Shown: one piece after another, positions 41,478 through 49,898 of the stretch
How the letters are laid out: the number at the start of each line of letters is the position of its first letter
How positions within the stretch are numbered: the first letter of the stretch is position 1
Assembly: GCA_030647195.1 (NCBI GenBank)
Contig: JAUSKD010000045.1
Location: 19,849 to 83,848, forward strand
Direction of reading: 5' to 3'
DNA length: 64,000 bases
Source of the DNA: Candidatus Peribacter sp.
Lineage (GTDB): Bacteria > Patescibacteriota > Gracilibacteria > Peribacterales > Peribacteraceae
Position numbers and translations under genes: made by a program
Notes under the pieces: model-generated
Seen by the model: the letters and a program-made list of their open reading frames with translations, nothing else
Told to the model about the DNA's origin: nothing
Database searches by the model: none

Positions 41478-41987
41478 GTGGAAACACCACATTCCTCTGT
41501 TGCTGGCCCGATGGTCTCCCGTGCTCCCGACGGAGTGAGGAAGCTTACGGAGCAGGCCATCCGGAGTCTGAGTGATGCCGTCGGGTGTATCGATTCATCC
41601 ACGCACCAGACGATCAACGAGGACATGCTGGACGCATTCGGTCATCCCCTCGGGCAGGTGAGCGTCCGTGTCATTCCGAACGGGCATCTGGCGCGTGTGG
41701 ACGTGCTGCTGCACGGTGTGCCGGCACACGTCAAAATCCTGCTCATGTCGATGGTTCTCGAGGAGCTCCGCGGACAACAGTTCAAAGGAGTGTGGCAGGC
41801 ACACCCCCTCCTCTGTCGCTTTACGGTGCCGAAGGAGATGAGGCTGTTACTGGGAGCTGAGGCCCCGGCTCGCGCTGCCGTTCCCTCTGTGGAGCGGACG
41901 GTATGTTCTCTCACGCTCGATTACCTCGAACAGATACAGGAACGTTTGGAGGGCGGATCCGAGCGGAAAGGGGGGAGCAGGCGCTGA
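41478..41987 (+). CDS. Hypothetical protein, 169 aa
   Basis: Soluble, mixed alpha/beta, no signal peptide, GTG start. Contains HPLGQVSVRVIPNGHLARVD and a helix ILLMSMVLEELRGQ, with a charged C-terminal tail (LEGGSERKGGSRR). I do not recognise a family. A good promoter with normal spacing supports it as a gene. It is divergent from groES and followed by a surface-protein gene in the same direction, which has its own promoter. Confidence 0.65.
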   Translation: METPHSSVAGPMVSRAPDGVRKLTEQAIRSLSDAVGCIDSSTHQTINEDMLDAFGHPLGQVSVRVIPNGHLARVDVLLHGVPAHVKILLMSMVLEELRGQQFKGVWQAHPLLCRFTVPKEMRLLLGAEAPARAAVPSVERTVCSLTLDYLEQIQERLEGGSERKGGSRR

Positions 41988-42027
41988 GTCCCGGCATCGC
42001 AAGATACACAATCGCGGTTGCTGTCTA

Positions 42028-42057
42028 TTGTTTTCCGGTGCCCGTCTTTCGCATAAT
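42028..42057 (+). promoter_or_regulatory. Promoter of the SLH/Calx-beta gene
   Basis: -35 TTGTTT (42028-42033), 18-nt spacer, -10 CATAAT (42052-42057). The ATG is 27 nt on, after a pyrimidine-rich stretch (TTTCCTCCCC). Confidence 0.55.
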
Positions 42058-42084
42058 TCATCGATTTCCTCCCCAATTCATATT

Positions 42085-43545
42085 ATGCGCATGCCTCGTT
42101 CGTTTTCTTTGCTCTCCATGTTCTGTGCCGGGCTGATCCTCGGCGGAGCCGGCGTGGGGATAGCGGCCACCATCCGCGGCTCATCCATTTTCTCAGACGT
42201 TCCCGAAGGGGCGTTCTTTGATGAGGCGGTCGGTGAGATGTATTCCGTCGGCGTGATCCAGGGGTACAGCAACGGGAATTTCGGTCCCAATGATTTCGTC
42301 ACCCGCGGCCAGATCGCCGTGTTGATGAAGCGTCTGCGCGATGACATCCGGGGATCGGGAGGAGCCCAGTCCAGCTCCACGCAGTCTTCCAGTTCCTCTT
42401 CGAGCAGCTCATCCTCCAGCAGTTCCACCTCCTCGAGTTCCAGCTCCAGCTCGACCGCGCCGAATGAATTCGGTGCCTTCCGCTTCTCGAGCACCACGTT
42501 CAGCCTCCCTGAGGCGGTTTCCGCACTCACGGTGAGCGTCGAGCGTCAGGGCGGATCCAAGGGGGCCGTCACGGTCAAATATTCCGTGAAGGCCGGTACG
42601 GCCACGGCGGGTGAAGACTTTGTCGCGGTGGATCAATCGGTCCTCTCGTTCAAGGATGGCGAAACGCGCAGGAACTTTACGGTCTCCCTCAAGGATGACC
42701 TTCTGGCCGAAGGGTCCGAGACCGTCCTCCTCGAGCTCTCCGCTCCCACGGCAGGGGCGTCGCTCGGCTCGCCCAGCGCAGCCACGCTGACGGTGCTGGA
42801 TAACGAGGCGCCCTCCTCGGGATCCTCGTCCAGCAATTCCTCGGCCTCGTCGCAGTCCTCCGGTGCGGGCACGCTTGGCTTGAGCGCGCTGGCGTACGAA
42901 GTGCGCGAGAATTCCGCTGCAGCCACGATCACCGTCGTGCGCACGGGTGGATCGACCGGGCAGGTGGGCGTGACCTATGCCACGAGCAACAAGACCGCGA
43001 TCGCGGGGGCTGAGTACACTGCCACCAACGGCACCCTCACGTTCGCCAGTGGCGAGACCAGCAAGACGTTCTCAGTGCCTATTCTTGACGATACCTCCGT
43101 GGACGGAAAGAAGAGTCTGACCCTGACATTATCCGCGCCGTCGGGGGGTGCTCTTCTGGGGACCTTCACGTCACCGCTGAATATTGCCGATGACGAGATC
43201 GGCACCTTTGGCAGCGGGTCATTCATGTTCGGCAAATCGGAGTTCGATGGTACGGAGGGCACGGGGATCGCCACGATTACGGTGAACCGCGTGGGAGGCA
43301 CGTTGCACACCGTGAGCGTGTCCTACTCGACGTCCAACGGCACCGCGGCTCCGGGGCTGGATTACACGTCGACAAGCGGAACGCTCACGTTCGCACCGGG
43401 TGAGCAGAGCAAGACGTTCACCATTCCGATTACCAAAGACAGCCTCAATGACAGCGGTGAGTACTTCACGGTTTCGCTCTCGGCCCCCACCGCAGGCACG
43501 CAGCTCGAAACTCCCAGTACCGCGCAGGTGAACGTGTACGAATAG
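42085..43545 (+). CDS. Surface protein: SLH unit, Ser linker, three Calx-beta repeats
   Basis: 486 residues from the ATG at 42085; the frame upstream lies in the leader. A signal peptide (about 5-30) is followed by one SLH unit (about 33-85, FSDVPEGAFFDEAVGEMY, GVIQGYSNGNFGPND). A linker is almost pure Ser. Then come three Calx-beta domains (about 130-245, 265-375, 385-486), each with the Y.T..GTA..G.D(Y/F) and L.F..GE..K.F.(V/I).I motifs, for example TSNGTAAPGLDYTSTSGTL. Calx-beta domains bind calcium and serve adhesion. It is probably held at the surface through the SLH unit and reaches out with the repeats. A strong terminator follows. Confidence 0.92.
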   Translation: MRMPRSFSLLSMFCAGLILGGAGVGIAATIRGSSIFSDVPEGAFFDEAVGEMYSVGVIQGYSNGNFGPNDFVTRGQIAVLMKRLRDDIRGSGGAQSSSTQSSSSSSSSSSSSSSTSSSSSSSSTAPNEFGAFRFSSTTFSLPEAVSALTVSVERQGGSKGAVTVKYSVKAGTATAGEDFVAVDQSVLSFKDGETRRNFTVSLKDDLLAEGSETVLLELSAPTAGASLGSPSAATLTVLDNEAPSSGSSSSNSSASSQSSGAGTLGLSALAYEVRENSAAATITVVRTGGSTGQVGVTYATSNKTAIAGAEYTATNGTLTFASGETSKTFSVPILDDTSVDGKKSLTLTLSAPSGGALLGTFTSPLNIADDEIGTFGSGSFMFGKSEFDGTEGTGIATITVNRVGGTLHTVSVSYSTSNGTAAPGLDYTSTSGTLTFAPGEQSKTFTIPITKDSLNDSGEYFTVSLSAPTAGTQLETPSTAQVNVYE

Positions 43546-43568
43546 CCATTGCACAAGGAAAAGAAAGG

Positions 43569-43591
43569 GGCGGCCTGCGGGCCGCCTTTTT
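43569..43591 (+). terminator. Intrinsic terminator
   Basis: GGCGGCC (43569-43575), loop TGCG, GGCCGCC (43580-43586), then TTTTT (43587-43591). It follows the surface-protein gene and faces the converging HAD gene. Confidence 0.9.
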
Positions 43592-43594
43592 CGT

Positions 43595-44053
43595 TCAGGA
43601 CCGCAGTGTTGCGATGAGCCGCTTCGGCTTGAGGAAGAGATCGAGGGCGTCGTTGATCGACGGAACGACGATGTCCGATGCCAGGAGTGTCAGAGGGTGG
43701 GCGCCTTCCGCCTGCAGCACGCAAATTCTTAAGCGAACCGTCTGAAAGAGCTCGAGGTCTATTCTGCCGTTGCCGATTGTCGCCGTGGTTTCAGGCTCGA
43801 GCGACCTGGCCTCTGCTGCCTTCGCCTTCGCATCGGGCGTCACGCGCACTTCGATCTGGAGCTCCCCGGCGATCGCGTGTGCATTGCCCTGCGTGTCGCC
43901 CGTGAAGAGGATGAGTCGCAATTGCTCTCGAAGGGCATCAATACGCTCCTTGACGCCGGGAATGAGGATTCCATCAATGGTGAGGGTCCCGTTGAGGTCC
44001 AAGATGACCGTCTTGATGGGGAACGGTTCCTGACCGGGAATGGTGAGATGCAT
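43595..44053 (-). CDS. Small HAD-family hydrolase
   Basis: 152 residues. HAD motif I is VILDLNGTLTIDG, motif II is LILFTGDTQ, and the motif IV acidic region is IGNGRIDLELF. No large cap domain is inserted, as in the soluble P-type-ATPase-like/KdsC-like subgroup. It is probably a phosphatase of unknown substrate. The gene is leaderless by layout: TAGTAT (44060-44065) ends 6 nt before the ATG. A perfect TTGACA (44086-44091) lies 20 nt further up, an unusually long spacing. Confidence 0.85.
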   Translation of the reverse strand: MHLTIPGQEPFPIKTVILDLNGTLTIDGILIPGVKERIDALREQLRLILFTGDTQGNAHAIAGELQIEVRVTPDAKAKAAEARSLEPETTATIGNGRIDLELFQTVRLRICVLQAEGAHPLTLLASDIVVPSINDALDLFLKPKRLIATLRS

Positions 44054-44059
44054 AAACGG

Positions 44060-44091
44060 ATACTATGAACTTTTCTTTTTTATTTTGTCAA
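44060..44091 (-). promoter_or_regulatory. Leaderless promoter of the HAD gene
   Basis: -10 TAGTAT (44060-44065) six nt before the ATG; TTGACA at 44086-44091 with a 20-nt spacer. Confidence 0.5.
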
Positions 44092-44127
44092 TTCCTCCGG
44101 GGAAGAATATTTGCGCTGCAGGGTGTG

Positions 44128-44136
44128 TGCTACACT
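44128..44136 (+). promoter_or_regulatory. Extended -10 TGC-TACACT of tRNA-Leu(CAG)
   Basis: The hexamer ends 13 nt before the tRNA 5' end. No well-spaced -35. Confidence 0.6.
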
Positions 44137-44149
44137 CTCGCCGCCCTGT

Positions 44150-44236
44150 GCCGACGTGGCGGAATTGGTAGACGCGCACGCTTCAGGAGCGTGTGATCGC
44201 AAGGTCATGGGAGTTCGATTCTCCCCGTCGGCACCA
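44150..44236 (+). tRNA. tRNA-Leu (anticodon CAG)
   Basis: Acceptor GCCGACG pairs with CGTCGGC, then A and an encoded CCA. The anticodon loop CTTCAGGAG carries CAG. The long variable arm (TGTGATCGCAAGGTCA) marks class II. The T-loop is GTTCGATTC. An AT-rich gene starts 20 nt downstream, a typical position for inserted DNA. Confidence 0.97.
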
Positions 44237-44256
44237 TATAGGGTTTACTAGAACTC

Positions 44257-44970
44257 ATGAATGTAAAAGATGAAAACAGGACTGGCTCAATTCTGTTGAA
44301 AATGAATTTTCCGGCTCCATTTATTAAGCAAAATAAAATAGATGACTTATTAGACTCAAAAAAAGCTGCCGATTATCCATTTATCGAGTGGCTTGAGACT
44401 TTCTTCAAAGTAAAGCGAGATGGGTTCGATAGGAAGCTACTCGAAAGATTTGTTGAAATAAATAATGAACAAACGTTCATGAGTATTTTCCCTATAGTGC
44501 ATACAAATAAATTTGAAAATCTGGAGAATGCATTAAGTGACTCTTGCCGCTGTTATTGTCTCAGCCTTGATACAGCATCTATTGCTCTCTCTGGAGTTGC
44601 TGCAGAAGCAATGACTCAAATGATTTGGGAGATCTCTAAGATGACTATTAAAGGAAAGCCAATTGATAAGTCCAAAGAGAAAGCCATTTTTGGAAAGGAA
44701 TTCGATAGTCCTTACCTTTCCCAATATAGAAGATTACAAATATTAAGAGCTTGTGAATTTGTAAGCGAAGAACAATTTCAAAAGTTGGATTACATCCGTG
44801 AAAAAAGAAATGAAGTTGTTCATTTCGACAAGAAGAGTTCTTCAGAGGCTGACAAAGAGTCAGCACTACAGTGTTTTCACAAAACAATGTCACTATTTAA
44901 GGAAATCACCAATATTCAATTTGATGGTCAAAATATCAAAAGTATAAACCAATATTTTCTGACCGATTAA
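44257..44970 (+). CDS. AT-rich HEPN-like protein beside tRNA-Leu
   Basis: 237 residues, helical and soluble. The C-terminal half contains YIREKRNEVVHFDKK. RNEVVH fits the R-x4-6-H motif of HEPN domains, placed at the start of a helix as in HEPN and DUF4145-like proteins. HEPN proteins are often RNases in toxin-antitoxin, abortive-infection or CRISPR systems. The N-terminal part (about 20-90) is unrecognised. Base composition is much richer in A and T than the flanks, and it starts 20 nt past a tRNA 3' end, so lateral transfer is likely. No obvious antitoxin partner is present. The call is by motif and context only. Confidence 0.65.
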   Translation: MNVKDENRTGSILLKMNFPAPFIKQNKIDDLLDSKKAADYPFIEWLETFFKVKRDGFDRKLLERFVEINNEQTFMSIFPIVHTNKFENLENALSDSCRCYCLSLDTASIALSGVAAEAMTQMIWEISKMTIKGKPIDKSKEKAIFGKEFDSPYLSQYRRLQILRACEFVSEEQFQKLDYIREKRNEVVHFDKKSSSEADKESALQCFHKTMSLFKEITNIQFDGQNIKSINQYFLTD

Positions 44971-45077
44971 GTAATGAAATACCTATAGAATATAGAATTC
45001 AGAACCCCCCTTACCACCATCGTGATTGTGCTTCCGGTTCCGAGCTTTCCTCCCTTCCACCCCGGGAGGTTATTCGG

Positions 45078-45083
45078 CATACT
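45078..45083 (+). promoter_or_regulatory. -10 box CATACT, leaderless start
   Basis: Ends 7 nt before the ATG at 45091. An alternative box (TATAGAAT, about 44991) would serve the GTG at 45022. Confidence 0.45.
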
Positions 45084-45090
45084 GGCCCGG

Positions 45091-47112
45091 ATGTTTTCGC
45101 AAACGCTTGCGCGCCTCAGGCGCGTTCCGTGGGAGAGGGTAAGTCAGGTTGCCCTGCTGCTCCTGCTCGCTTGGGCCATTCTGTGGCGCGGCGGACGGAC
45201 ACTCGAGACGACACTGCTCCTCGGCTTCGTGGCGTGTGCGGTCGTCCTGCTGCAGAGTCAGCGCAGCCGTGCGGCGGAACGGGCGGTGTCTCCGGTCGTC
45301 TGGTGGCTGACGATTGCGTTCGTCGCATGGACGGCTCTGAGTTACGTGTTCACGACTACGATGAACTACGGCTTCGACGAGGTTGCGCAAACTGCGTCCC
45401 TCGCGCTCCTCTTTCTGTGGATGGCGCGCCTGCCTGAGGAGGCGAAGGTGCGCACGTCCGTGCTCCGCGTTCTTTCGGTGACCGTGCTTCTCGCATGTCT
45501 CATCGGGGTGCTCGTGTACGCGATGGGTCCCCTCAATCGTTTCGTCGGAACGTTCCTTGACGTGCGCGCCCCATGGAAGAACGCGTGGCCCAATGCGTGG
45601 GCCGAGCTGCTGCTGCTCGCCTGGCCCGTGGCTCTGCTGCTGTCGCGCCCGGATGCAGAGCAGGGCAGGGGAGCCATCCAGACCTTCTGGAAGATCGTGA
45701 AACGCACCACGCCTGCGGGCGTGATGGTGGGATGCCTGCTCTTAAGCTTTTCGCGGGCCGCGTTCCTGGCTTTCCTCGGGCAGGGGCTCATCCTTCTCCT
45801 CTGGTCGTACCGGCGGCGGTTCTCGTGGAAGCGCGGCGCGGCGGTGGCCGTGGGATCACTCGCAATCGCACTCATCATCTTCGGCCTCAGCAATCACCTG
45901 CGGTCCCGTGCGCATGCCGTGCAGTCGCTTTCGGAACGCACGTTCTTCCTCGCTCCCGAGGGCGCCAGTTCCGTTTCGGAGCGGCGTGCATTCTGGCGGC
46001 AGGCTCTCGTGCTGGCCATGCAGCGCCCCGTCTTTGGGTGGGGTCCCGGGAGCTTCCGCTTTGCCGAGACGCCTCTCATGCAGGATGTGCTTGCGACCTC
46101 CGATCATCCGCACAACGTGTTCCTCAAGGCTGCCGCTGAACGAGGATTGCCGGCGGCACTGCTGCTGCTCGTTCTGGCCGCTGTCCTTGTCCTGCCGCTC
46201 CTGAAGGGGCTGGTGCCATCCTGGCGTTGTCCTCTGAAGGGCTGCCCGGTCTGGTGCGTTTTCTCCCGCATTCCCCGCCGGGAGCTTTCGAGTGGGCAGG
46301 TGCTTCTCCTGACCGCGCTCCTCGGCGTACTCGCCCATAATCTGGTGGATTTCAATCTGCACTATATCGCCGTCAGTCTTCCTTCGGTCCTGATCCTGGG
46401 CATGCTCGTTCCGACGCACTTTGGCAGAACGAACAAAAAATTTGTTCATATTTCCGAATTTGTGCTCACGGTGATCCTGCTTGCGGCGCTGTTGCACGAA
46501 GGTTTCTTCGCCATCACATCCACGCTGGCTCGTCGTGCGGATGCGCGGGGGAAGACGGCGCAGGCCCTCACGTGGTACCGGTGGTCGGCAGGGGAGTGGT
46601 ACAGCCGTGATCTGCCGCTGGCTCTTGCGCGTCTGCAGATCCGTGCCGGCGCCCCGGATGCCGCTCTGCGCGAAATGCGCCGGTACACCGAGGTGACGAA
46701 CCCCGTCGATGCGCGCGGATGGATGGTGCAGGCGGAGATTGCGACGACATTGAAGGAGACTCAATTGGCAACCCAATCCTATCAACGCGCGTTCGCCCTC
46801 GGCCGCTACACCGATTTGCGTATTCTGCACGGGCTCTTGCCGCTTTTGGCCCTGCAGAGCACGACGGAGCTACCGGACCGGAAAGAGGAATTTTCTCTGG
46901 TGATGAAGCGGTTCTACGATGCCATCCTCAAAAACAGTCATTACGTCGCCCTCACGCCCAACGTGGAGGCATTCGTGGGAATGGCAGAGAGCATGGCTCA
47001 GCTGTATCCCGCCGAAGCACCGCGTTATCAGGTGATGGCGGCCGGCGTTGCCCGTCAGGCGAAAACGGAAAGATTAAGGCAGGCCCAACTAGAATCCCAA
47101 GTTCTCTGGTGA
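45091..47112 (+). CDS. O-antigen ligase/Wzy-family membrane protein with TPR tail
   Basis: 673 residues from the ATG at 45091 (a GTG at 45022 is possible). About ten to twelve membrane segments lie in residues 15-480. The large periplasmic loop has the Wzy_C hallmarks RRAFWRQALVLAMQRP then FGWGPGSF and HPHNVFLKAAAERGL. The C-terminal region (about 490-673) is helical and TPR-like. Such enzymes polymerise or ligate lipid-linked glycans on the outer side of the membrane. It is a likely cell-surface polysaccharide gene; no glycan cluster surrounds it. A lipoprotein gene follows on the same strand with its own -10 box. Confidence 0.88.
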   Translation: MFSQTLARLRRVPWERVSQVALLLLLAWAILWRGGRTLETTLLLGFVACAVVLLQSQRSRAAERAVSPVVWWLTIAFVAWTALSYVFTTTMNYGFDEVAQTASLALLFLWMARLPEEAKVRTSVLRVLSVTVLLACLIGVLVYAMGPLNRFVGTFLDVRAPWKNAWPNAWAELLLLAWPVALLLSRPDAEQGRGAIQTFWKIVKRTTPAGVMVGCLLLSFSRAAFLAFLGQGLILLLWSYRRRFSWKRGAAVAVGSLAIALIIFGLSNHLRSRAHAVQSLSERTFFLAPEGASSVSERRAFWRQALVLAMQRPVFGWGPGSFRFAETPLMQDVLATSDHPHNVFLKAAAERGLPAALLLLVLAAVLVLPLLKGLVPSWRCPLKGCPVWCVFSRIPRRELSSGQVLLLTALLGVLAHNLVDFNLHYIAVSLPSVLILGMLVPTHFGRTNKKFVHISEFVLTVILLAALLHEGFFAITSTLARRADARGKTAQALTWYRWSAGEWYSRDLPLALARLQIRAGAPDAALREMRRYTEVTNPVDARGWMVQAEIATTLKETQLATQSYQRAFALGRYTDLRILHGLLPLLALQSTTELPDRKEEFSLVMKRFYDAILKNSHYVALTPNVEAFVGMAESMAQLYPAEAPRYQVMAAGVARQAKTERLRQAQLESQVLW

Positions 47113-47127
47113 GGCCCGGCCCGGGCT

Positions 47128-47135
47128 GCTAGAGT
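47128..47135 (+). promoter_or_regulatory. Extended -10 TGC-TAGAGT of the lipoprotein gene
   Basis: Seventeen nt before the ATG at 47153; the leader ends CATTCCCATTTTCCCT. Confidence 0.55.
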
Positions 47136-47152
47136 GCATTCCCATTTTCCCT

Positions 47153-47659
47153 ATGAAGCGTTCTCTTGTTCTCCTCGGCATTCTCCCTCTGCTCCTCGCG
47201 GGATGCGGTTCCGCCGGCGGGGATGATAAACCGCTCGGGAGCGAGAGTTTCCGCTATAACATCCCTTCGGGGGCCGTGCAGGATCTGCGTTTTGGCAAGG
47301 AACAGTTCTTCGCCTATGGGGCGATCGTGGGAACAGCAGCAACGCCTGCCAACGGGCTCACGAAGATCCACGTCTTTGAGAAGGGGGTTTCGCTGCACAC
47401 GTTGCAGGTGAATGTCGCTCTGCCCAAGGATGGCTCCTTTTTCGAGGGCTGGCTGGTGAACCCCAAAACGAACGAGCGCCTGTCTACAGGTCACTTAAAG
47501 AGTCTTTTTGGCGATGTCCGGCATAACCTGGACTACCAGGCAGAGCGTGATCTGAGGGCCTTCACAAAGGTGATCATCACACTGGAAAAGGACGATGGCA
47601 ACCCTGCCCCGGGAACCGAGGTGGCGACGGGTATGCTCAAGGAATTGAAGCGGGACTGA
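47153..47659 (+). CDS. Lipoprotein with RskA-like domain
   Basis: 168 residues. The lipobox is LLLAGC with Cys18. The mature part (about 60-165) has FFEGWLVNPKTNERLSTGHL and KVIITLEKDDGNPAPGTEV, which resemble the extracytoplasmic domain of anti-sigma-K factors (Y.VWL..P, VVVTLEP.GG.P.PTG). The cytoplasmic anti-sigma part is missing, so here the fold is a stand-alone lipoprotein, role unknown. A SPFH-like or adhesion role is not supported. Confidence 0.78.
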   Translation: MKRSLVLLGILPLLLAGCGSAGGDDKPLGSESFRYNIPSGAVQDLRFGKEQFFAYGAIVGTAATPANGLTKIHVFEKGVSLHTLQVNVALPKDGSFFEGWLVNPKTNERLSTGHLKSLFGDVRHNLDYQAERDLRAFTKVIITLEKDDGNPAPGTEVATGMLKELKRD

Positions 47660-47804
47660 GGCGGGTTACTCCCTGATTTAGGTTTAAAGAATCCGCCCGA
47701 CCTGGCGCTTTAATGCGCGGGGAGGCGGTGGTGGGAAACTGCAAGGCTGTGAGTTTCTGTTTTGCCTGCAGGATTCCGAAGTTCCGTCCGTTCCAGGTCA
47801 GGCG
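47660..47804. other. Gap of about 145 bases, nothing recognised
   Basis: It contains GAAACT/AGTTTC and other short complementary words, but no clear terminator, RNA family or open frame. Confidence 0.4.
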
Positions 47805-47936
47805 TTAGCCGAGGACCGGGAGACTCATCACCATTGCGAGGGAGAGGAAGGTGATGAGCAGCGCGTGCATGAGCACGAGCTGGGCGGAAGCACAGTGAAG
47901 ATGTTGCTTCACGGGTTTAATCGTAGTGGTTGCCAT
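47805..47936 (-). CDS. 43-residue single-span membrane peptide
   Basis: ATG at 47936, stop TAA at 47807-47805. The peptide has a basic, hydrophilic start (MATTTIKPVKQHLHCASAQ) and then one hydrophobic span rich in Leu, Met and Val (VLMHALLITFLSLAMVMSLP). A promoter with -10 TACACT (47948-47953) and -35 TAGACA (47970-47975), 16 nt apart, points straight at it. It has no recognised family. It could be a small regulatory membrane peptide or a toxin-like peptide. The gene is in an otherwise empty stretch between 47659 and 48213. Confidence 0.55.
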   Translation of the reverse strand: MATTTIKPVKQHLHCASAQLVLMHALLITFLSLAMVMSLPVLG

Positions 47937-47947
47937 AAAGGCGCGGC

Positions 47948-47975
47948 AGTGTACTCATCGCCAACTTGTTGTCTA
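47948..47975 (-). promoter_or_regulatory. Promoter of the 43-residue peptide gene
   Basis: -35 TAGACA, 16-nt spacer, -10 TACACT; the ATG is 11 nt beyond the -10 box. Confidence 0.5.
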
Positions 47976-48212
47976 GATACCTTTGACTCATATTTGTGCT
48001 CAGTATTCTGGTACTTGTCAAAAAACTGGCACTTCTTGGCTTCATGAAAGGCTAAACCGGTTAATTTTGAGGGGTAGGGTGGGGGATCGGATATTGTACA
48101 AATTTTGTGTTCATACTGGGTCGAATTTCTTCATATTCAAAGAACATATTTGACGATAAATCAATATCACACCGACTTTTGGATCCTGATTCGCTCAAGT
48201 TTGGCTTCAGCT
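47976..48212. other. AT-richer gap before ilvA 3' end
   Basis: No gene or RNA could be recognised here. A G-run (GGGGTAGGGTGGGGG, about 48070-48084) stands out in an otherwise AT-rich stretch. Confidence 0.4.
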
Positions 48213-49529
48213 TCAGTGATTCGTTTGACCGGTGCGTTCAGTAAACGGATAACGGGGAGAGTGGTCATCGTTTTGCAGGGAAGAGAGCTTATTGAGGAAT
48301 CTCTGAATATTCCCCGGCTTTCCATCCTGTGACGTGACCGTCAGTTCCAGTGGGGGATCTCCGTTACTTTGCGACTCGTCGTAGTGCATTGCGGCGATAT
48401 TCACCCCATCCAGTGCGCAGTCCATATCAATGAGCAATTGCAGCAGGGCTTTCGGCCTGTCCGGAAGATGAATGCCCAGTTGCGCGGCAATTCTGCGGAA
48501 CTGGATGGCAGTTTTGACTACCAGATCGTTTCTGCTCATATCGAAGTTCGTTCCCGAGAGGATGCAGACCGTTGCTCCGTCGGCCGGAGCGTCCAATGCC
48601 TCCAGTGCGGCGAGAGAGAGCGCCCCTGCAGGTTCGGTGATCCTCCCTTCGATTTGGTAGAGATCCGCCATGGTGGCGCAGACCAATCCGTTGGAAACGG
48701 TCATCATGCGCGCCCGGCCCTGACGTACGGCATCCTGCACGGTTTCGAACGGCCGGTCCCCGGGGCGGGCCACGGCGGCGCCGTCCACAAACGTATCGAC
48801 GTGGTCCAGCGTGGCGGGGTGTCCTTCCTTGAGCGATGCCAACATGCAGGCGGCGCCCTCCGGTTCTACACCGATGACCTCCGTATCCGGGTGTTCATCC
48901 TGCAGGGCGAGAATCGTACCGGCCATGAGCCCGCCACCACCCACGGGGACGATGACCCGCGCGAGCCGCTCCCGGCGTTCCCGCATCTGTGCGGCTATCT
49001 CGGCAGCCACGGTTCCCTGTCCGCGGATGACATCCCAGTCGTCAAAGGGATGGAGGAAGACCGCCTGCCGTTCCCCGGCGAAGGAATGTGCCGCGTGTGC
49101 CGACTGATCGTATCTGTCCCCGACGAGAGTGATGTCGACGAATCCGTTCCCATGACGCTTTGTGGCATCCACTTTCTGGGGTTTGGTGATGGTGGGCATG
49201 AAGACCGTCCCGCGTGCATGAAAGTAATTGCATGCGGCAGCAACCCCCTGGGCATGATTCCCGGCGCTGGCACAGACGACTCCGCGTGCACGTTCTTCTG
49301 CCGATAGTGAGAGCATTTTGGCCGCGCTGCCGCGTCCCTTGTACGAGCGGACGAGTTGCTGGCCTTCATCTTTGATGTAGACAGGGCTGCCTGCCGCGTC
49401 GGAAAGACGGCGCGAAAGCACCAAAGGAGTTTCACTGATGAGTTCTGCAGGGAGCTCTTTCTGCGTCCTGCGTATCTCTTCGGGGGTGGGGGCCTGACTG
49501 CCGGAAGGCAGGAATGGGGGGGTATTCAT
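48213..49529 (-). CDS. ilvA: Threonine ammonia-lyase
   Basis: 438 residues from the ATG at 49529; the longer frame lacks family sequence. The PLP Lys is in QLVRSYKGRGSAAKM. The Asn-containing motif is SAGNHAQGVA, and the phosphate loop is PVGGGGLMAG. The C-terminal 80 residues form an ACT-like regulatory domain (HLPDRPKALLQLLIDMD). It deaminates Thr to 2-oxobutyrate for isoleucine synthesis, or for catabolism. No other ilv genes lie nearby. Serine dehydratase is the main alternative; the ACT layout favours threonine. Confidence 0.92.
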   Translation of the reverse strand: MNTPPFLPSGSQAPTPEEIRRTQKELPAELISETPLVLSRRLSDAAGSPVYIKDEGQQLVRSYKGRGSAAKMLSLSAEERARGVVCASAGNHAQGVAAACNYFHARGTVFMPTITKPQKVDATKRHGNGFVDITLVGDRYDQSAHAAHSFAGERQAVFLHPFDDWDVIRGQGTVAAEIAAQMRERRERLARVIVPVGGGGLMAGTILALQDEHPDTEVIGVEPEGAACMLASLKEGHPATLDHVDTFVDGAAVARPGDRPFETVQDAVRQGRARMMTVSNGLVCATMADLYQIEGRITEPAGALSLAALEALDAPADGATVCILSGTNFDMSRNDLVVKTAIQFRRIAAQLGIHLPDRPKALLQLLIDMDCALDGVNIAAMHYDESQSNGDPPLELTVTSQDGKPGNIQRFLNKLSSLQNDDHSPRYPFTERTGQTNH

Positions 49530-49722
49530 GGGACTAATGGGAAGTGACAGACATACAAAAAACCCGCTGGGCGCGGGGAGTAGTACGAGCATATTCAGCA
49601 GCTACTTCCTCACGCCTGGGTGGCGGGGGTAATAATCATGCTGCTGATAATGGCGCGGAGGACCATGGGAATGCTGCGAGTGTAATTGCAATTCTTCTTC
49701 TGTCAAACAGATGTCTCACCTC

Positions 49723-49798
49723 TGGTCGGGGTGAAAGGACTCGAACCTTCGACCTCACGGTCCCGAACCGTGCGCTCTACCAACTGAGCTACACCCCG
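49723..49798 (-). tRNA. tRNA-Pro (anticodon CGG)
   Basis: CGGGGTG pairs with CACCCCG, then A and an encoded CCA. Anticodon loop TTCGGGA carries CGG, and the stem is CACGG/CCGTG. An extended -10 TGC-TAGGAT (hexamer 49808-49813) lies 9 nt upstream. Confidence 0.97.
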
Positions 49799-49807
49799 AT
49801 GCGTGCC

Positions 49808-49813
49808 ATCCTA
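49808..49813 (-). promoter_or_regulatory. Extended -10 TGC-TAGGAT of tRNA-Pro
   Basis: Ends 9 nt before the tRNA 5' end; TGC precedes the hexamer. Confidence 0.55.
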
Positions 49814-49884
49814 GCAGAGGAGCGAAGGTGGAACAGGGGATTTGTCCCTCTTCCGTGTTGGCGGGATCGGGAGGCAATTTCTGG

Positions 49885-49890
49885 TAGGAT
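49885..49890 (+). promoter_or_regulatory. Extended -10 TGG-TAGGAT, leaderless start
   Basis: Ends 8 nt before the GTG at 49899 and decides that start over the TTG at 49842. Confidence 0.55.
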
Positions 49891-49898
49891 GTCTACTC

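Noticed and set aside
42360-42460. Repeated TCC/AGC triplets resembling a repeat array; also at 11560-11760, 21680-21850 and 55360-55510
   Set aside because: They encode Ser-rich linkers inside surface proteins; there are no equal-length repeats with unique spacers, so not CRISPR.
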